From NCBI GenBank assembly GCA_945891505.1, contig CAMDDL010000001.1, positions 112,110 through 176,109 on the forward strand: DNA of 64,000 nt. Reading direction: 5' to 3'. This document shows positions 27,894-37,077 of this stretch, piece after piece. The position numbers were made by a program, and so were the translations under genes. This DNA comes from Maricaulis salignorans (GTDB lineage Bacteria; Pseudomonadota; Alphaproteobacteria; Caulobacterales; Aquidulcibacteraceae). Numbering within the stretch: the stretch's first letter is position 1; each line of letters opens with the position of its first letter. Below the pieces are notes generated by a model that worked only from the letters and a program-made list of their open reading frames with translations, had not been told where the DNA came from and did no database searches.

Positions 27894-29011
27894 GCTTTAC
27901 CTTCACCCGGCATGCAACCGATGGACTGGCGCGCACAGGCGTATTGGACACGCCGCGTGGCCAAATCCGGACCCCGGCCTTTATGCCCGTTGGCACCGCA
28001 GCCACAGTCAAAGCCATGAGTGTGGATCAAGTGAAGTCCACAGGTGCGGACATCCTATTGGGCAATACCTATCATTTGATGTTGCGCCCGGGCGGCGAGC
28101 GTTTGAAGCGGTTGGGCGGGCTGCATTATTTTATGGGGTGGGATAAGCCGATCTTGACTGATTCGGGCGGGTTCCAAGTTTGGTCCTTGGCTGCCTTACG
28201 CAAAATGAGCGAAGCAGGCGTTGAGTTTCGCAGCCATATCGACGGCTCAAAACATATGCTGACGCCAGAGCGTTCGATAGAATTGCAGGCTGACCTGATT
28301 GGCTCAGATATTATTATGCAATTGGATGAGTGCACAACGTTTGGCTCGTCCCATGAAGAAGCGTTGGTTTCGCTAGAATTATCGGCCCGCTGGGGAGCAA
28401 GGTCCAAGGAAGCGTTTGGCGGCACCCGTGCGACCCAAGCCTTGTTCGGTATTGTCCAAGGCTCCATCTTTCCAGATTTACGCGCGCGGTCAGCGGAAGC
28501 CCTGAAATCAATTGGCTTTGATGGCTATGCTATTGGCGGGTTGGCCGTCGGTGAGGGGCATGAGCTGATGTGTCGGACATTAGATGTGACCGTCCCAGAA
28601 TTGCCGCAAGACAAGCCGCGTTATCTTATGGGCGTCGGTAAGCCCATTGATCTTCTCGAAGCCGTCGCTCGCGGCGTTGATATGTTCGATTGCGTTCTAC
28701 CGACCCGGGCTGGGCGACACGGCCAAGCTTGGACTTGGGATGGGCCGATCAATATCAAGAATGCCCGATTCGCCGAGGATGCTGACCCGATCGATCCAGA
28801 AAGCACGTGCCCTGCCAGCAACAGGTGGTCCAAGGCCTATTTGCATCATTTGTTCAAAGCTGAGGAGATTTTGGGCCAAACCTTATTGTCCTGGCACAAT
28901 TTGGGCTTTTATCAGGATTTGATGGCACATTTGCGGACAGCAATTGCTGCAGGCAAGTTTAGCGAAGCCCGCCAAGCATTGCGGGTACGATGGGGATTTG
29001 ATCCAGCTTAA
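27890..29011 (+). CDS. tgt: tRNA-guanine transglycosylase with an altered zinc site
   Basis: A 373-residue enzyme that exchanges guanine-34 for preQ1 in GUN-anticodon tRNAs. The catalytic base D91 in LTDSGGFQV and the [16 protein letters not shown] region with the nucleophilic aspartate are present. The zinc site normally has three cysteines and one histidine; here the aligned positions read S305, C307, S310 and H336, so two of four ligands are serine. The spacing S310 to H336 (26 residues) is the same as C323 to H349 in the Zymomonas enzyme, which makes the alignment safe. Bound zinc is therefore doubtful, though other alphaproteobacterial Tgts may share this. The start overlaps the queA stop by 4 nt. 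Confidence 0.93.
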   Translation: MSFTFTRHATDGLARTGVLDTPRGQIRTPAFMPVGTAATVKAMSVDQVKSTGADILLGNTYHLMLRPGGERLKRLGGLHYFMGWDKPILTDSGGFQVWSLAALRKMSEAGVEFRSHIDGSKHMLTPERSIELQADLIGSDIIMQLDECTTFGSSHEEALVSLELSARWGARSKEAFGGTRATQALFGIVQGSIFPDLRARSAEALKSIGFDGYAIGGLAVGEGHELMCRTLDVTVPELPQDKPRYLMGVGKPIDLLEAVARGVDMFDCVLPTRAGRHGQAWTWDGPINIKNARFAEDADPIDPESTCPASNRWSKAYLHHLFKAEEILGQTLLSWHNLGFYQDLMAHLRTAIAAGKFSEARQALRVRWGFDPA

Positions 29012-29048
29012 TTAGCCTCGGCAAGCAGGAATTGCTCGCTGGTCAAGT

Positions 29049-29642
29049 TCAACATTTTTTCGAATCGGCCAGTCCGCGCAGATAGCCACGCCGTACCATG
29101 CCACGCTGTTCGGCTTCCGCGTATAAACGGTCGGCTTTTGAAGCACCGGTCAACATGCGCACCAGGCTACGCTGGGGCACCAGCATGGACCCAACACCGC
29201 GCACGGCCTCTGTCGCCCCTTCTCTGGCCATAGTGCCACTCTTTGACGCCATGGAGCTATCATCGTGGCCCGCGGTCGCCTCCACGTCTCCTTGAAGCGC
29301 GGCGTCGAGTTGGTGGATTTCGTATTGAATCCATTCACAAGTCTGACCGGTTGGCGGCGCGTATGGATCCCCGATACGGGCCAAGGCTGCTGGGATTTTT
29401 CGGCGTACTATGCCGAAATCGCGAAATGGCTGTACCGCGGCATCTGAAGCTGCCGCGCGAATAGCCTCGCCATCATCGCCATCTCCACTGGTGGCTGTGG
29501 TTGTAGATGCCGATGGCTTCGGTCCGCCTGTGCTGGCACAACTTGTCAATGCCGTTGCGCTGATTGCTGCCAACGCGAGAGCCAAGAAACGAACCCGAAG
29601 CTGCTTTGCGCGTTCGAGATCATAGAGGTGACAGTTGAACAT
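29049..29642 (-). CDS. Lipoprotein of unknown function
   Basis: A 197-residue protein with a lipoprotein signal peptide: positive N-terminus, hydrophobic core FLALALAAISATAL and lipobox LTSC at about residues 30-33, followed by a Ser/Thr-rich linker and an acidic stretch. The ATG at 29642 is favoured because GGAAG lies 7 nt upstream; an in-frame start 84 nt earlier would bury the signal. The mature part has one cysteine pair candidate (TCEW and the C-terminal KKC) and is otherwise charged and helical. I do not recognise a family. It is transcribed toward tgt, convergent. Confidence 0.7.
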   Translation of the reverse strand: MFNCHLYDLERAKQLRVRFLALALAAISATALTSCASTGGPKPSASTTTATSGDGDDGEAIRAAASDAAVQPFRDFGIVRRKIPAALARIGDPYAPPTGQTCEWIQYEIHQLDAALQGDVEATAGHDDSSMASKSGTMAREGATEAVRGVGSMLVPQRSLVRMLTGASKADRLYAEAEQRGMVRRGYLRGLADSKKC

Positions 29643-29820
29643 GGTGTTACTTCCACTTTCGAGCAGCGTGTGCCAAATTGTCCCCAAACTGATTTGCCTT
29701 GCGGTACCTAGGTTGGTCAAGCCCAACTTGCACGGGTGTCGCCTTGATCTTGGTCAATTCTCGATTCGATAAACAGTAAGGCTAGCGTGCTCATTTGCCT
29801 ATGAACTTCACCTCTAGGCA

Positions 29821-29849
29821 TTGACTGGAGACAGGCCTGTGCTTATCAG
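29821..29849 (+). promoter_or_regulatory. Candidate promoter of tRNA-Lys
   Basis: TTGACT at 29821-29826 and TATCAG at 29844-29849, separated by 17 nt, resemble -35 and -10 elements. Transcription would start near 29856, about 40 nt before the tRNA. Confidence 0.45.
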
Positions 29850-29894
29850 CGCCGCTCACACCCGGACCGCGGAATCGCGATGCCCAATTTTTGG

Positions 29895-29970
29895 GAGCCT
29901 GTAGCTCAGCCGGTAGAGCAACTGACTTTTAATCAGTAGGTCCCGGGTTCGAACCCCGGCGGGCTCACCA
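29895..29970 (+). tRNA. tRNA-Lys (anticodon TTT)
   Basis: A 76-nt cloverleaf: acceptor GAGCCTG pairs with CGGGCTC, the D-arm has GCTC/GAGC, the anticodon stem ACTGA/TCAGT encloses the loop CTTTTAA (anticodon TTT, lysine), the variable loop is AGGTC and the T-arm CCGGG-TTCGAAC-CCCGG is intact. The 3' CCA is encoded. It lies between the lipoprotein gene and the OmpA-like gene, followed by a short T run. Confidence 0.97.
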
Positions 29971-30118
29971 TTTTTGTTCTAACAAGTTTTATGTCTAGTT
30001 TTGGTGATATTGTTGTGGAACCAAAAGGCTGCATGAGCGCGTGAGGCTCTATTGCAACACTGTTACAGTTAACACGCAAATTTGCCGTTTCGAACATGAC
30101 TAACTTTTAAGCAAGTGG

Positions 30119-30146
30119 TTGACCTCTCAATTTCATCGTTTATTAC
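30119..30146 (+). promoter_or_regulatory. Candidate promoter of the OmpA-like gene
   Basis: TTGACC at 30119-30124 and TATTAC at 30141-30146 with a 16-nt spacer, ending about 50 nt before the OmpA-like start codon. Match to the consensus is moderate (-10 four of six). Confidence 0.4.
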
Positions 30147-30197
30147 GGTCAGGGAGCGCTCAACCGGGCGTTATCGATTTATGAGGGAAATAGACCC

Positions 30198-31319
30198 ATG
30201 AAGAGAATTTGGCTTTGCGCCTCTGCGGTTATCGCATTGGCAGCCGCGCCAGGCATCGTATCCGCTGATGGTTGGTATGGTAGCGCAGGCACTGGCTACA
30301 GCATCGGTGGCAGCGTTGATATTGATGCTCCTGTGAACCCATCGGGCGTCGGTCAGTCGCCTTATATGATTGGCAAGGGTGCCAAGGGTGATGGCGGCTG
30401 GGGCGGAAACCTTGCATTAGGCTACGGTTTCGAAAACGGCTTCCGTATTGAAGCACAATTGGCTAAAGGCAACGCTGGTTTCAAAGATAGCGGCGTGTCC
30501 TCAACTGTCGGTAACATCGGCGTGTGGACTGCTATGGTCAATGGCCTCTATGACTTCAACCGCGATGGCAGCATCAACCCATTCATCGGCGCTGGCGTCG
30601 GTTTGGCACGCGTTGATCTTCTGGCTGGTTCGTTTGACAGAGCAAACGCTTCTAACCCATTGTTGGCTTTGAGCCGTGCTTCGGCAGTTTCGATCAACGA
30701 CAGCGACACGGGCTTTGCTTGGCAGTTGGTTGCCGGCTTGGGGCTGAAGTTGTCGGAGCGTTTGAGCGCTGACCTCACCTACACCTATGTCAACGTTGCT
30801 GATTTGTCGTTTGCAGGTACTGGCCGTATTCGTTCGAATGGGATCGGTGGCTCGACCACAGCTCCTCAGACTTTGGGCGCTGGTTCGGGTACAAGTGGTC
30901 TGCCAGGCATTGGCGGCATCGGTTTGGGTCTGCGTTATTCCTTCGCAGCTCCACCACCACCACCGCCAGTGTGTGACGGTCGTTCGCTCGTGGTGTACTT
31001 CGAGCACAACAAGTCCTTCCTGACTGCGGAAGCGACCAGCGTGCTGGATAACGCGGTGCAAGAGTTGTCGGCGCAGACCTGCAACTATCAGACTGCCTTG
31101 ATCCAAGGCCACGCTGACTTGTCCGGTAAGCCACAATACAACATTGAGCTTTCTCAGAAGCGCGTTGTTGCTGTTCGTGAAGCTTTGGTCGCTCGCGGCG
31201 TCCCAGGTGATCTGATGACTGGCGAAGCCTTTGGTGAATCCAAGCCAGCCAAGCCAACTGCTGATGGCGTCAAGGAGCCCTTGAACCGCCGCACAGAAGT
31301 GACCTTCACTTTCCAGTGA
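30198..31319 (+). CDS. OmpA-family outer-membrane protein
   Basis: A 373-residue protein: signal peptide (VIALAAAPGIVSA), an N-terminal beta-barrel of about 230 residues rich in Gly and aromatic residues (GYGFENGFRIEAQLA, LGLRYSFAAPP), a proline linker (APPPPPPVC) and a C-terminal OmpA-like domain. The peptidoglycan-binding residues are visible in GHADLSGKPQYNIELSQKR and NRRTEVTF. It probably anchors the outer membrane to the cell wall and may form a pore. A GGGAA site precedes the ATG, and a strong terminator follows, so it is a single-gene transcript, probably highly expressed. Confidence 0.92.
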   Translation: MKRIWLCASAVIALAAAPGIVSADGWYGSAGTGYSIGGSVDIDAPVNPSGVGQSPYMIGKGAKGDGGWGGNLALGYGFENGFRIEAQLAKGNAGFKDSGVSSTVGNIGVWTAMVNGLYDFNRDGSINPFIGAGVGLARVDLLAGSFDRANASNPLLALSRASAVSINDSDTGFAWQLVAGLGLKLSERLSADLTYTYVNVADLSFAGTGRIRSNGIGGSTTAPQTLGAGSGTSGLPGIGGIGLGLRYSFAAPPPPPPVCDGRSLVVYFEHNKSFLTAEATSVLDNAVQELSAQTCNYQTALIQGHADLSGKPQYNIELSQKRVVAVREALVARGVPGDLMTGEAFGESKPAKPTADGVKEPLNRRTEVTFTFQ

Positions 31320-31340
31320 TTTTAGTCACAATCTAAACAG

Positions 31341-31369
31341 AAGGCCCGGCGGTTACGCTGGGCCTTTTT
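31341..31369 (+). terminator. Rho-independent terminator of the OmpA-like gene
   Basis: An 11-bp stem (AAGGCCCGGCG at 31341-31351 with 31356-31366, one G-T wobble), 4-nt loop and five T residues at 31365-31369. It lies 21 nt after the stop codon. Confidence 0.92.
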
Positions 31370-31469
31370 GTTTGTGCAAGGACGATAGGAATGTAGCGAC
31401 AGGTAGCCGGCGACCACTAGAATTGCGCGAGGGTCCCGACAGAGACGATTGGCGCGAAAGAATTGCCTG

Positions 31470-32333
31470 TTAATGTTCAGGTCGGATGTAGGTTCGATCA
31501 CCCATCTGAATTAGAGTGTCGCTCAAAAGGGTCTCGCCAGGTGCGTAACTTGGGGCAGCTGCCAGTTGCTTGTAAAGCGGTGCGAAATCCTGCGAGGTTG
31601 CTCGGAACAAATCATTAAAGTCGCTGATTTCGAAATAGGTTTCTTGAAAATCATCAATGCGATAGCGCGTTTGCATTACGCGAAGCAGATCAAAACCAAG
31701 CCGGTTGGGAGAGGATGATTCGAGACTGAAGCAGCTTTCAGCAGGTGATGAGACTATGCCCGCACCATAGATGCGTGGCCCTTTTGGCGAGGCAATCAGG
31801 CCAAATTCAACCGTATACCAATAAAGCCGGGCTAAGGCGTCGAGGTTATTGAGGCTCATGGCGCGCAGGCCGCCTTGTCCATAAGCTTGCATATAATCAG
31901 CAAAGACTTGATTGGTCAGCATCGGTACATGGCCGAAAATATCATGAAACACATCTGGTGCTTCGATGTAATCAAACTCAGCCTCTGAGCGTATGAAATT
32001 GCCAGCGGGAAAACGTCGATTGGCTAAGTGATCAAAGAAAACGCTATCAGGGATGAGGCCGGGTACCGCGACAATGGTCCAGCCAGAAATCGCATGAAGT
32101 TGCTCGTTCAGCGCTCTAAACTCTGGAATTCCGTCTCCATGAAGATCCAAGACTGACAGTCCATCCATAAAGGCATCGCAGGCGCGGCCCGGCAGAACCT
32201 GCATCTGCCGTTCGTGTAGGCGGGTCCACCGCTGATGCTCTTGCGATGTATAGGCAGACCAGTTTTGATCAATCGTCCAGTCGGCGGCGGCGTGGGGAGG
32301 GGGTGTGCTGTCCATCTCTTTGGTATTCATCAC
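31470..32333 (-). CDS. phhA: Phenylalanine 4-monooxygenase
   Basis: A 287-residue bacterial phenylalanine hydroxylase, which makes tyrosine from phenylalanine using tetrahydropterin, O2 and non-haem iron. Iron ligands are H130 and H135 (PDVFHDIFGHVP) and E176 (YTVEFG). The SAESCFSLESSS and PRIYGAG segments near the active site are also present. The first two codons are both ATG and either could start. hspQ lies 30 nt upstream on the same strand, so the two may be co-transcribed. No Tyr/Phe regulator is adjacent. Confidence 0.95.
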   Translation of the reverse strand: MMNTKEMDSTPPPHAAADWTIDQNWSAYTSQEHQRWTRLHERQMQVLPGRACDAFMDGLSVLDLHGDGIPEFRALNEQLHAISGWTIVAVPGLIPDSVFFDHLANRRFPAGNFIRSEAEFDYIEAPDVFHDIFGHVPMLTNQVFADYMQAYGQGGLRAMSLNNLDALARLYWYTVEFGLIASPKGPRIYGAGIVSSPAESCFSLESSSPNRLGFDLLRVMQTRYRIDDFQETYFEISDFNDLFRATSQDFAPLYKQLAAAPSYAPGETLLSDTLIQMGDRTYIRPEH

Positions 32334-32362
32334 ACAACCCCTGTACCTAAATCGCTCAGGTT

Positions 32363-32695
32363 CTAGTTGAGCTTCATATCATGCTTCCGCACATAGGACT
32401 CACCGTCAAAGTCCGCGAATAGCTCTGAGACTGTGGGGTGCTCGACAGGCTCGCCAGACGTGTCTCGTAGTAGGTTTTGCTCTGACACATAAGCAATATA
32501 GTGGGTTTCATCATTCTCAGCCAGAAGATGATAAAAGGGCTGATCCTTGCGTGGACGCAGATTCTCCGGGATCGCCTCCCACCATTCTTCAGTATTGGCG
32601 AATTCGGGATCAACGTCATAAATGACGCCCCGAAATGGAAAGAGCCGGTGGCGCACGATCTCTCCGATTCGAAACTTCGCTATTTGATTTAACAT
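32363..32695 (-). CDS. hspQ: Heat-shock protein HspQ
   Basis: A 110-residue HspQ, a small hemimethylated-DNA-binding-type protein that in enterobacteria acts as a heat-shock factor and Lon adaptor. The segments AKFRIGEIVRHRLFPFRGVIYDVDPEF (split around residues 6-32) and PENLRPRKDQPFYHLLAEN are diagnostic, together with VSEQNL near residue 67. It precedes phhA on the minus strand and is divergent from the Ppx/GppA gene. Confidence 0.93.
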   Translation of the reverse strand: MLNQIAKFRIGEIVRHRLFPFRGVIYDVDPEFANTEEWWEAIPENLRPRKDQPFYHLLAENDETHYIAYVSEQNLLRDTSGEPVEHPTVSELFADFDGESYVRKHDMKLN

Positions 32696-32850
32696 GAGAG
32701 GGCGCTCCTTTCCTTAGTTGCAGAGTTATGCACGATTGTTTCGTCGTGCAAGCACCTCTTGTGAAACATGCACAGAGATTGCCCTTCGCCAATAGGATGT
32801 TACGATAGAAACAACATAGCGCTGAGTATCGGCGCATACAGAGGTTTGAC

Positions 32851-33915
32851 ATGGCCGGCGGCCTTTCAACGCCTGCGACGGGTCTGGTTTCTAGCCCGCT
32901 ACAGAGCGTCCACGCGTCGCACGATCCTGCACAGTGTTTCGCTGCATTGGATCTTGGGACCAATAATTGTCGTCTGCTCGTGGCGCAGCGTGCCCCGGGC
33001 GGCTTTCGCGTGGTTGATTCCTTTTCCCGGATCGTTCGTTTGGGTGAAGGACTGTCAGCGACGGGCCTATTGTCTGAACGGGCTATGCAGCGCACCTATG
33101 CTGCCATTCAGGCCTGCTCCGAAAAGATCGCGCGCTACAAGCCCGCACGATTGCGCTGCGTTGCCACCCAGGCCTGCCGTGCTGCCCGCAATGGGACCTC
33201 ATTCTTAAAAGAGATCACACGTAAGACTGGCATTCGGTTTGAAGTCATCAGCCCGAATGAGGAGGCCCGCTTAGCCGTCATTGGATGCGCCGACTTGTTT
33301 GATCCTGCAGGCGTTGGCGCCCTCGTTGTCGACATAGGTGGTGGCTCAACAGAGCTTTCCTGGGCTGTAAACCGTGGGGCAGACCGCCGACCTAAGTTAG
33401 AGCACTGGTTTTCAGCGCCAATTGGCGTGGTGACCTTAGCTGATCAGTTTCCAGAGCACAGCGACACGCGCAGCTGGTATGCTGCTATGAAACAATGCGC
33501 GGCAGATCATGTGGCTGGGTTTGAAGCGCCCGATGTGGTGCGCGACCATTTGATAACCGGAAAGGCCCATATTGTCGGCACATCTGGCGCGGTGACGAGC
33601 TTAGCCGGGGTTCACTTGGGTTTGGCCCGCTATTCCCGACGTCTCGTCGACGGCTTGTGGATATCTGAAGACGATACCCGGGCCGCAATCTCGAACCTAT
33701 TGGCGTGCGACAAAGCCGGGCGAGCAGCCGAACCTTGCATCGGACCGGACCGCGCTGATTTGGTGCTGGCAGGTGCTGCCATTTTAGAGGCCATTTTGGA
33801 CCGATGGCCCAGTCTACGCCTTCGCGTTGCAGACCGCGGTTTGCGCGAAGGGCTAATTCTTACCATGTTAGAACCACCGCGCCGACGGCGCAGGCGCAGG
33901 CGGGCCAAATCATGA
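32851..33915 (+). CDS. Ppx/GppA phosphatase, short form
   Basis: A 354-residue member of the exopolyphosphatase/GppA superfamily with only the N-terminal ASKHA domain. ALDLGTNNCRLLVA, IVRLGEGLS and VVDIGGGSTELSW carry the nucleotide-binding loops. It lacks the C-terminal HD-like domain seen in the second Ppx/GppA of this window. It probably hydrolyses polyphosphate or pppGpp; which one is unknown. The C-terminus is strongly basic (RRRRRRRRAKS). Its stop overlaps the rlmE start by 4 nt, a pairing common in alphaproteobacteria. Confidence 0.88.
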   Translation: MAGGLSTPATGLVSSPLQSVHASHDPAQCFAALDLGTNNCRLLVAQRAPGGFRVVDSFSRIVRLGEGLSATGLLSERAMQRTYAAIQACSEKIARYKPARLRCVATQACRAARNGTSFLKEITRKTGIRFEVISPNEEARLAVIGCADLFDPAGVGALVVDIGGGSTELSWAVNRGADRRPKLEHWFSAPIGVVTLADQFPEHSDTRSWYAAMKQCAADHVAGFEAPDVVRDHLITGKAHIVGTSGAVTSLAGVHLGLARYSRRLVDGLWISEDDTRAAISNLLACDKAGRAAEPCIGPDRADLVLAGAAILEAILDRWPSLRLRVADRGLREGLILTMLEPPRRRRRRRRAKS

Positions 33916-34661
33916 GCGACGAAAAAGACAAAGGAAAATGGGCCAAAAAAGGTCCTCCGCCAACATTGCCTGAACGCAGGCGCAGGGTAGTGTTTGATGT
34001 TGGCGAAACCGATACACGCGCCACCCCAACCCGGGTCAAAACCGGCAAAAATCGTACGGCTCAGTCCGCCCGCTGGCTCGAACGGCAATTGAATGACCCT
34101 TATGTCCACAAGGCTCGCGCAGATGGGTGGCGCGCCCGGTCAGCTTACAAATTGATTGAATTGGATGAGAAATTTAACCTCATCCCAAATCATGGCCGGG
34201 TTGTTGATCTTGGAGCAGCGCCAGGTGGCTGGACGCAAGTTGTCGCGCGGCGCGGTGCATCCGCCTTGGTCGGGATCGATCTTTTGCCCATGGATCCGAT
34301 CGAAGGCGCGACGATCATTCAAGGCGACTTCTTGGCCGAGGGGATGGAAGATCAACTCGTGGCTCTGCTAGGCGGCGCACCCAATTTGGTGATGAGCGAT
34401 ATGGCCGCCAATACAGTCGGCCATAAGCAGACAGACCATTTGCGCACTGCAGCTCTGTCGGAAGCCGCAGCGCACTTTGCAATGCGGGTCTTGGCCCCAG
34501 GTGGCGCGTTTGTGACCAAGATGTTCCAAGGCGGTACTGAGACCGAAATCCTCACACTCCTGAAGCAGTCTTTCAAAGATGTTCGCCATGCTAAGCCACC
34601 ATCAAGCCGCGCGGAAAGTGTAGAGCTGTTCATGGTAGCTACTGGGTTTAAGGGTAACTGA
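33912..34661 (+). CDS. rlmE: 23S rRNA (uridine2552-2'-O)-methyltransferase
   Basis: A 249-residue RrmJ/FtsJ-type methyltransferase that modifies U2552 of 23S rRNA. The SAM motif DLGAAPGGWTQV, the QGDFL segment, the MSDMAANTVGHKQTDH active-site block and GGAFVTKMFQGG are intact. The N-terminal 35 residues are a lysine/arginine-rich extension. The start overlaps the Ppx/GppA stop (ATGA), chosen over a longer frame that would run within the upstream gene. Confidence 0.95.
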   Translation: MSDEKDKGKWAKKGPPPTLPERRRRVVFDVGETDTRATPTRVKTGKNRTAQSARWLERQLNDPYVHKARADGWRARSAYKLIELDEKFNLIPNHGRVVDLGAAPGGWTQVVARRGASALVGIDLLPMDPIEGATIIQGDFLAEGMEDQLVALLGGAPNLVMSDMAANTVGHKQTDHLRTAALSEAAAHFAMRVLAPGGAFVTKMFQGGTETEILTLLKQSFKDVRHAKPPSSRAESVELFMVATGFKGN

Positions 34662-34780
34662 AGCCAGTCTACTTGCTTCGCAGCGTGAACGACCCTGCAA
34701 CAAATGGTCACAAAGTCGTTCGGATGCTTTTAAAAGAACAATTCCCGCGCCATAAGGCTGTGGACTTATGAGGAATAGCC

Positions 34781-36505
34781 ATGACCACTCGCATCTGGGA
34801 TAAATCAAGACTGCCAAGTCGCCACGTTACTCTGGGTGCCGCCCGGGCCCCACATCGCTCTTATTATTATGCGATGGGGCTTGGTACGCGCGAGATTGAG
34901 GCCCCGTTTGTCGGCGTTGCCACGTGCTGGAACGAGAGCGCACCTTGTAACACGGCTTTGATGCGTCAAGGTCATGCTGTTGCCGCGGGTGTGAAAGAGG
35001 CAGGCGCAACCCCGCGGGAATTCTGCACCATCACGGTCACGGATGGGATCGCGATGGGCCATGAAGGGATGCGCTCGTCATTGGTATCGCGTGAAGTGAT
35101 TGCCGATTCGGTTGAACTCTCGATCCGGGGCCATTCGTACGATGCTTTGGTTGGGGTTGCAGGCTGTGACAAGAGTTTGCCCGGCATGATGATGGCGATG
35201 CTGCGCCTCAATGTGCCGAGCGTGTTCCTTTATGGCGGCTCGATCTTGCCGGGTAGACACAAGGGCAAAGACATCACGGTACAAGAAGTGTTTGAAGCCG
35301 TTGGTGCCCATGCTGCGGGCCGGATGGATTTTGAAGAGTTATGTGAGATTGAGCGCCACGCTTGCCCCAGTGATGGAGCCTGCGGTGGTCAGTTTACCGC
35401 CAACACGATGGCCTGTGTGGCCGAAGCCATTGGCCTAAGCTTGCCTTTGTCGTCTTCCATGCCTGCACCCTATCTCGACCGCGACGCTTATGGCGTTGCC
35501 TCAGGTCACGCGGTTGTAGACCTAATTGTTCGCAATCTGCGCCCCCGCGACATCTGTACCCGCGCAGCGTTTGTGAATGCGGCAATCGTGGTGGCCGCCA
35601 CCGGTGGTTCGACCAATGCAGCGCTGCATTTGCCAGCAATGGCGCATGAGGCCGGTATTGAGTTTACTATGAAGGATGTCGCCGACGCCTTCATGCTAAC
35701 GCCCTGGATCGCAGACTTAAAGCCCGGCGGCCAATATGTGGCTAAGGACATGGGTGAAGCGGGCGGCATGCCGATGTTGTTGCGCGCGCTGCTGGATGAA
35801 AATTTGATCGACGGCAATTGCATCACGGTGACCGGTAAGACCTTGGGGGAGAATATCGAAGAGGTAACTTGGAACCCTGATCAAAAGGTCATTCACTCCG
35901 CCAAAGCGCCTTTGACGGAAAATGGCGGCGTCGTGGGCTTGTGGGGCTCCATGGCTCCAGAAGGGGCTATGCTAAAAATCGCAGGTCTTGCCAATTTGAC
36001 CTTCCGTGGTCCTGCCCGGGTCTTTGATGGCGAGGAAGCGTGCTTCGAAGCGGTCTCAAACGAAGCTTTTGAGGCCGGTGAAGTTTTAGTGATTCGCTAT
36101 GAAGGCCCTCGTGGTGGCCCAGGGATGCGGGAGATGCTGTCGACCACCGCTGCGCTCTATGGTCTCGGTCGGGGCGGCGATGTCGCACTGATCACCGATG
36201 GACGTTTCTCAGGGGCAACACGCGGCATGTGCATTGGCCATGTCGGTCCCGAAGCAGCTGTTGGCGGACCGATTGCTTTGGTTGAAAATGGCGACATCAT
36301 CGCCATCGACGCCCAAGCTGGCACCATTAATCTTGAGGTTTCTGAAGAGGTCTTGGCCGCTCGCCGTGCAGCTTGGAACCCCCGCAAGACCAACTATAAT
36401 TCTGGGGCCATTGCCAAATTTGCGAAACTGGTTGGGCCCGCTTATCTGGGGGCTGTTACCCATGAAGGGGCCGCGGCCGAAACCCACATTTACGCCGATA
36501 TCTAA
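34781..36505 (+). CDS. ilvD: Dihydroxy-acid dehydratase
   Basis: A 574-residue enzyme of valine and isoleucine synthesis that dehydrates 2,3-dihydroxy acids. Three cysteines at cluster positions are present: C49 ([12 protein letters not shown]), C129 (GCDKSLPG) and C201 ([12 protein letters not shown]), as in the [2Fe-2S] members. The whole sequence matches alphaproteobacterial IlvD and not sugar-acid dehydratases. It ends 4 nt inside the convergent rnhA gene. Confidence 0.94.
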   Translation: MTTRIWDKSRLPSRHVTLGAARAPHRSYYYAMGLGTREIEAPFVGVATCWNESAPCNTALMRQGHAVAAGVKEAGATPREFCTITVTDGIAMGHEGMRSSLVSREVIADSVELSIRGHSYDALVGVAGCDKSLPGMMMAMLRLNVPSVFLYGGSILPGRHKGKDITVQEVFEAVGAHAAGRMDFEELCEIERHACPSDGACGGQFTANTMACVAEAIGLSLPLSSSMPAPYLDRDAYGVASGHAVVDLIVRNLRPRDICTRAAFVNAAIVVAATGGSTNAALHLPAMAHEAGIEFTMKDVADAFMLTPWIADLKPGGQYVAKDMGEAGGMPMLLRALLDENLIDGNCITVTGKTLGENIEEVTWNPDQKVIHSAKAPLTENGGVVGLWGSMAPEGAMLKIAGLANLTFRGPARVFDGEEACFEAVSNEAFEAGEVLVIRYEGPRGGPGMREMLSTTAALYGLGRGGDVALITDGRFSGATRGMCIGHVGPEAAVGGPIALVENGDIIAIDAQAGTINLEVSEEVLAARRAAWNPRKTNYNSGAIAKFAKLVGPAYLGAVTHEGAAAETHIYADI

Positions 36506-36963
36506 GCCTTCAGTGAGCGGGCAAGCTCTGTGCCTTGACGGGCCAGTGCATCTGCCCGCTCATTCATTGGGTCACCTGCGTGGCCCCTAACCCAGCGCCA
36601 GTCGACCTTATGGGCTTTGTTGGCGGTTTCTAAGCGCTGCCATAGATCCGCATTGATCACAGGCTTGCCATCGGCTTTCCGCCATTGCCGTTTCTTCCAG
36701 CCATGGATCCACTCTGTGATGCCTTGGCGAACATATTGGCTATCGGTGTAAAGAATTACAGGGCAGGGGCGCTTGAGGCTCTCCAGCGCCATAATAGCCG
36801 CCATAAGCTCCATACGATTATTGGTGGTCAAAGCTTCGCCACCAAAAATCTCTTTTTCGATGCCGTTGAACTGCAAAATAGCCCCCCAGCCACCCGGGCC
36901 GGGATTTCCTGAACAAGCACCATCAGTATGAATCGTTACGGGTGAGGGCGTAGCATCTGTCAT
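36502..36963 (-). CDS. rnhA: Ribonuclease HI
   Basis: A 153-residue RNase H that degrades the RNA of RNA-DNA hybrids. The catalytic residues are D14 ([11 protein letters not shown]), E52 (NNRMELMA), D74 (YTDSQYV) and D138 (NERADALA), with H128 in the VRGHAGD loop; the basic handle [12 protein letters not shown] is also present. The tail overlaps ilvD by 4 nt, and upstream it is divergent from the SahR-like regulator. Confidence 0.96.
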   Translation of the reverse strand: MTDATPSPVTIHTDGACSGNPGPGGWGAILQFNGIEKEIFGGEALTTNNRMELMAAIMALESLKRPCPVILYTDSQYVRQGITEWIHGWKKRQWRKADGKPVINADLWQRLETANKAHKVDWRWVRGHAGDPMNERADALARQGTELARSLKA

Positions 36964-37028
36964 TAGAACTCTGTATGGAGGTTTTCTGCGACTTCAAACC
37001 CCTTTGACTGTGGCGTCGCATAAAGTCC

Positions 37029-37061
37029 TTGCCAATTCATATAAAGATATGTTTATATCTT
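37029..37061 (+). promoter_or_regulatory. Promoter with a palindromic operator ahead of the SahR-like regulator
   Basis: A near-perfect 20-bp palindrome covers 37039-37058: arms ATATAAA and TTTATAT around GATATG. A TTGCCA at 37029-37034 placed 17 nt from TTTATA suggests that the operator covers the -10 element. A second offset repeat (AAGATAT/ATATCTT) is at 37044-37061. Position and symmetry fit autoregulation by the ArsR-type protein encoded just downstream, and AT-rich palindromes of this kind have been described for SahR, the S-adenosylhomocysteine-responsive regulator. Binding is inferred. Confidence 0.65.
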
Positions 37062-37077
37062 CATGTTAGGATTGGGT

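Noticed and set aside
36964..37077. SAM or SAH riboswitch ahead of the metF-metH operon
   Set aside because: The leader is too short and is occupied by a protein-type palindromic operator.
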